DNA of 7,254 nt, taken from an uncultured Clostridia bacterium (GTDB lineage Bacteria > Bacillota > Clostridia > Christensenellales > Aristaeellaceae). The DNA lies in assembly GCA_945877525.1 (NCBI GenBank), contig CAMDVP010000154.1, positions 1 to 7,254 of the forward strand, given 5' to 3'. Made by a program: the position numbers and the translations under genes. This document shows positions 6,002 to 7,254 of the stretch, one piece after another. The notes under the pieces were generated by a model that saw only the letters and a program-made list of their open reading frames with translations, was not told the DNA's origin and made no database searches. How positions within the stretch are numbered: position 1 is the stretch's first letter; each line of letters starts with the position of its first letter.

Positions 6002-7254
6002 ATGGAGCATACCAATCAGTTCCTTGAAACCGAGCGTCTGGGACGGCTGATGCGAAAATACGCCCTGCCCTGTGTAATATCGCTGCTGGTGGCGGCGCTG
6101 TACAACATCGTGGATCAGCTGTTCATTGCCAACGCCAGCTATCTCGGCTCCTATGGTAACGCGGCGAACACGGTGGTATACCCGCTGACGGTGGTGGCAC
6201 TGGCCATCGCTGTGCTTATTGGCGATGGCTGCTGTGCCTATGTCAGCCTGTGTCAGGGAAGGCGGGAAAACGAAAGCGCCCGGCGCAGCGTAGGCAGTGC
6301 GGTGTTTTTGTCTGTCGCAGCAGGTGTGGTGCTGATGGCTGTGTACCTGCTTTTCAGCCGGAGCATTCTGACCATGTTCGGCGGTACGGTGAACGAGGAA
6401 ACCTACCGGCAGTCCCAGGAATATTTCTTCTGGATTACCCTTGGCATACCGTTTTACGTCTTTGGACAGGCCATGAACCCGGTCATCCGCGCCGATGGCA
6501 GTCCGCGCTATGCCATGGTGGCAACCCTGGCAGGGGCGGCGGTCAACATTGTGCTTGACCCCGTGTTCATTTTCGTATTTCATTGGGGTATGATGGGTGC
6601 GGCTGTGGCAACGGTGCTGGGCCAGATGCTCACGGCGGCGCTGTCCGTGCTGTACCTTGTGCAGATGAAAACCATGACCCTCACTGCCCGCAGCCTTGTG
6701 CCGGACTGGGGCTGTACGAAGCGGATGATCCCCTTGGGTGTGTACAGCTTCCTGTCGCAGATTTCCCTGGTGGCTGCCATGGCTGCCATCAACAACATGC
6801 TGCGCCAGTACGGCGCGCAGGACGCGGTTTTCGGCCAGGAGGCTTACGCGCAGATTCCCATGGCTGTCGTGGGTATCGTGATGAAATTCTTCCAAATTGT
6901 TATTTCCATTGTGGTGGGCATGGCGGCGGGCTGCATTCCCGTGGTAGGCTTTAACATGGGCGCGGGCAGGAAGGATCGTGCGTTGGCGCTGTTCCGAATG
7001 CTGCTCATATCAGAGGCATGCGTGGGTGTGGTCGCGCTGCTGATTGTGGAGCTTTTTCCGCATCAGCTGATCAGCCTGTTCGGCGCGGCCAACGAAAGCG
7101 AATACTACACGCTGTTCGCAGTCAAGGCCTTCCGCGTCTACCTGTGCATGCTGCCCATGGCCTGTGTCAACAAGGCAACCTTTATCTACCTTCAGGCTCT
7201 TGGACGGGCGCTGGCCTCCACTCTTTTGTCCATGGTGCGAGAGAGTGTGGTGGG
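6002..7254 (+). CDS. MATE family multidrug efflux transporter, MepA-like (3' end cut off by window edge)
   Basis: An inner-membrane antiporter that exports cationic compounds in exchange for H+ or Na+. The 417 visible codons stay open to the edge. About 450 residues are usual, so only the last few dozen are missing. MATE features are ALYNIVDQLFIANAS (about 32-46) in the first helix, with Asp38 in the position of the MepA-branch YN-VD motif; NPVIRADGSPRYAM (159-172); NIVLDPVFIF (182-191) followed by GMMGAAVATVLGQ (196-208); and the second-half motif VVGFNMGAGRKDRA (314-327). Hydrophobic helices fill both lobes. QALGRALAS (398-406) marks a late cytoplasmic turn. The ATG at 6002 has AAGGAGG (5989-5995) 6 nt upstream. 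The gene has its own promoter and attenuated leader, so it responds to a signal separately from uxuAB. The substrate cannot be read from the sequence; the leader type would hint at guanidine or a related cation. Confidence 0.95.
   Translation, partial: MEHTNQFLETERLGRLMRKYALPCVISLLVAALYNIVDQLFIANASYLGSYGNAANTVVYPLTVVALAIAVLIGDGCCAYVSLCQGRRENESARRSVGSAVFLSVAAGVVLMAVYLLFSRSILTMFGGTVNEETYRQSQEYFFWITLGIPFYVFGQAMNPVIRADGSPRYAMVATLAGAAVNIVLDPVFIFVFHWGMMGAAVATVLGQMLTAALSVLYLVQMKTMTLTARSLVPDWGCTKRMIPLGVYSFLSQISLVAAMAAINNMLRQYGAQDAVFGQEAYAQIPMAVVGIVMKFFQIVISIVVGMAAGCIPVVGFNMGAGRKDRALALFRMLLISEACVGVVALLIVELFPHQLISLFGAANESEYYTLFAVKAFRVYLCMLPMACVNKATFIYLQALGRALASTLLSMVRESVV

Noticed and set aside
5972..6895. 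A 307-codon minus-strand open frame opposite the MATE gene
   Set aside because: It is a His/Gln-rich shadow of a clear MATE transporter.
1..7254. tRNA or rRNA genes, CRISPR arrays, insertion sequences or long direct repeats
   Set aside because: No such structure was found on reading; almost the whole window is accounted for by coding sequence and short control regions.

Overview
The window is about 60% GC. It carries tightly packed genes with strong AGGAGG-type ribosome binding sites and clear housekeeping-sigma promoters (TTGATT-17-TATAAT, TTGAAA-17-TACAAT). Together with the protein types (two-RCK TrkA, short-form UxuA, MepA-like MATE pump), this suggests a GC-rich Firmicute, probably a gut-type member of Clostridia. 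The lineage is inferred from style and is not proven. Nothing indicates a phage, transposon, integron, CRISPR array, tRNA or rRNA.

Layout. (1) Positions 1-2345, minus strand: a trkA-trkH potassium-uptake operon. The two genes overlap by ATGA, and trkH runs off the left edge. (2) Positions 2346-2556: a divergent control region. It holds a probable extended -10 promoter for trkAH and a very good promoter for the plus-strand genes. A perfect 12-bp palindrome sits across the end of the -35 box and the spacer of the latter, and a second dyad lies just upstream. (3) Positions 2557-5251, plus strand: uxuA (mannonate dehydratase) and uxuB (mannonate/fructuronate oxidoreductase), 1 bp apart and closed by an intrinsic terminator at 5263-5297. 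(4) Positions 5319-5774: a small HEAT-like helical-repeat protein of unknown function. (5) Positions 5841-6001: a promoter and a structured leader RNA ending in a second intrinsic terminator that lies upstream of the next gene's start codon. This is the layout of a transcription-attenuating riboswitch. (6) Position 6002 to the end: a MATE-family efflux pump, cut by the right edge.

How the genes work together. UxuA and UxuB carry out consecutive steps linking D-fructuronate, D-mannonate and 2-keto-3-deoxygluconate in hexuronate (glucuronate/pectin-derived sugar) catabolism. The isomerase (UxaC), KDG kinase/aldolase, transporter and regulator are not visible here. TrkA is the cytosolic nucleotide-binding gating subunit for the TrkH potassium channel subunit. 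The MATE pump appears to be a separate unit controlled by its own leader RNA.

The most interesting element is that leader. A promoter, a 46-nt hairpin, an alternative antiterminator helix and a terminator precede a MepA-type MATE gene. From context this resembles the guanidine-IV (mepA motif) riboswitches, but I could not compare it with the consensus, so another or an undescribed ligand class remains possible.
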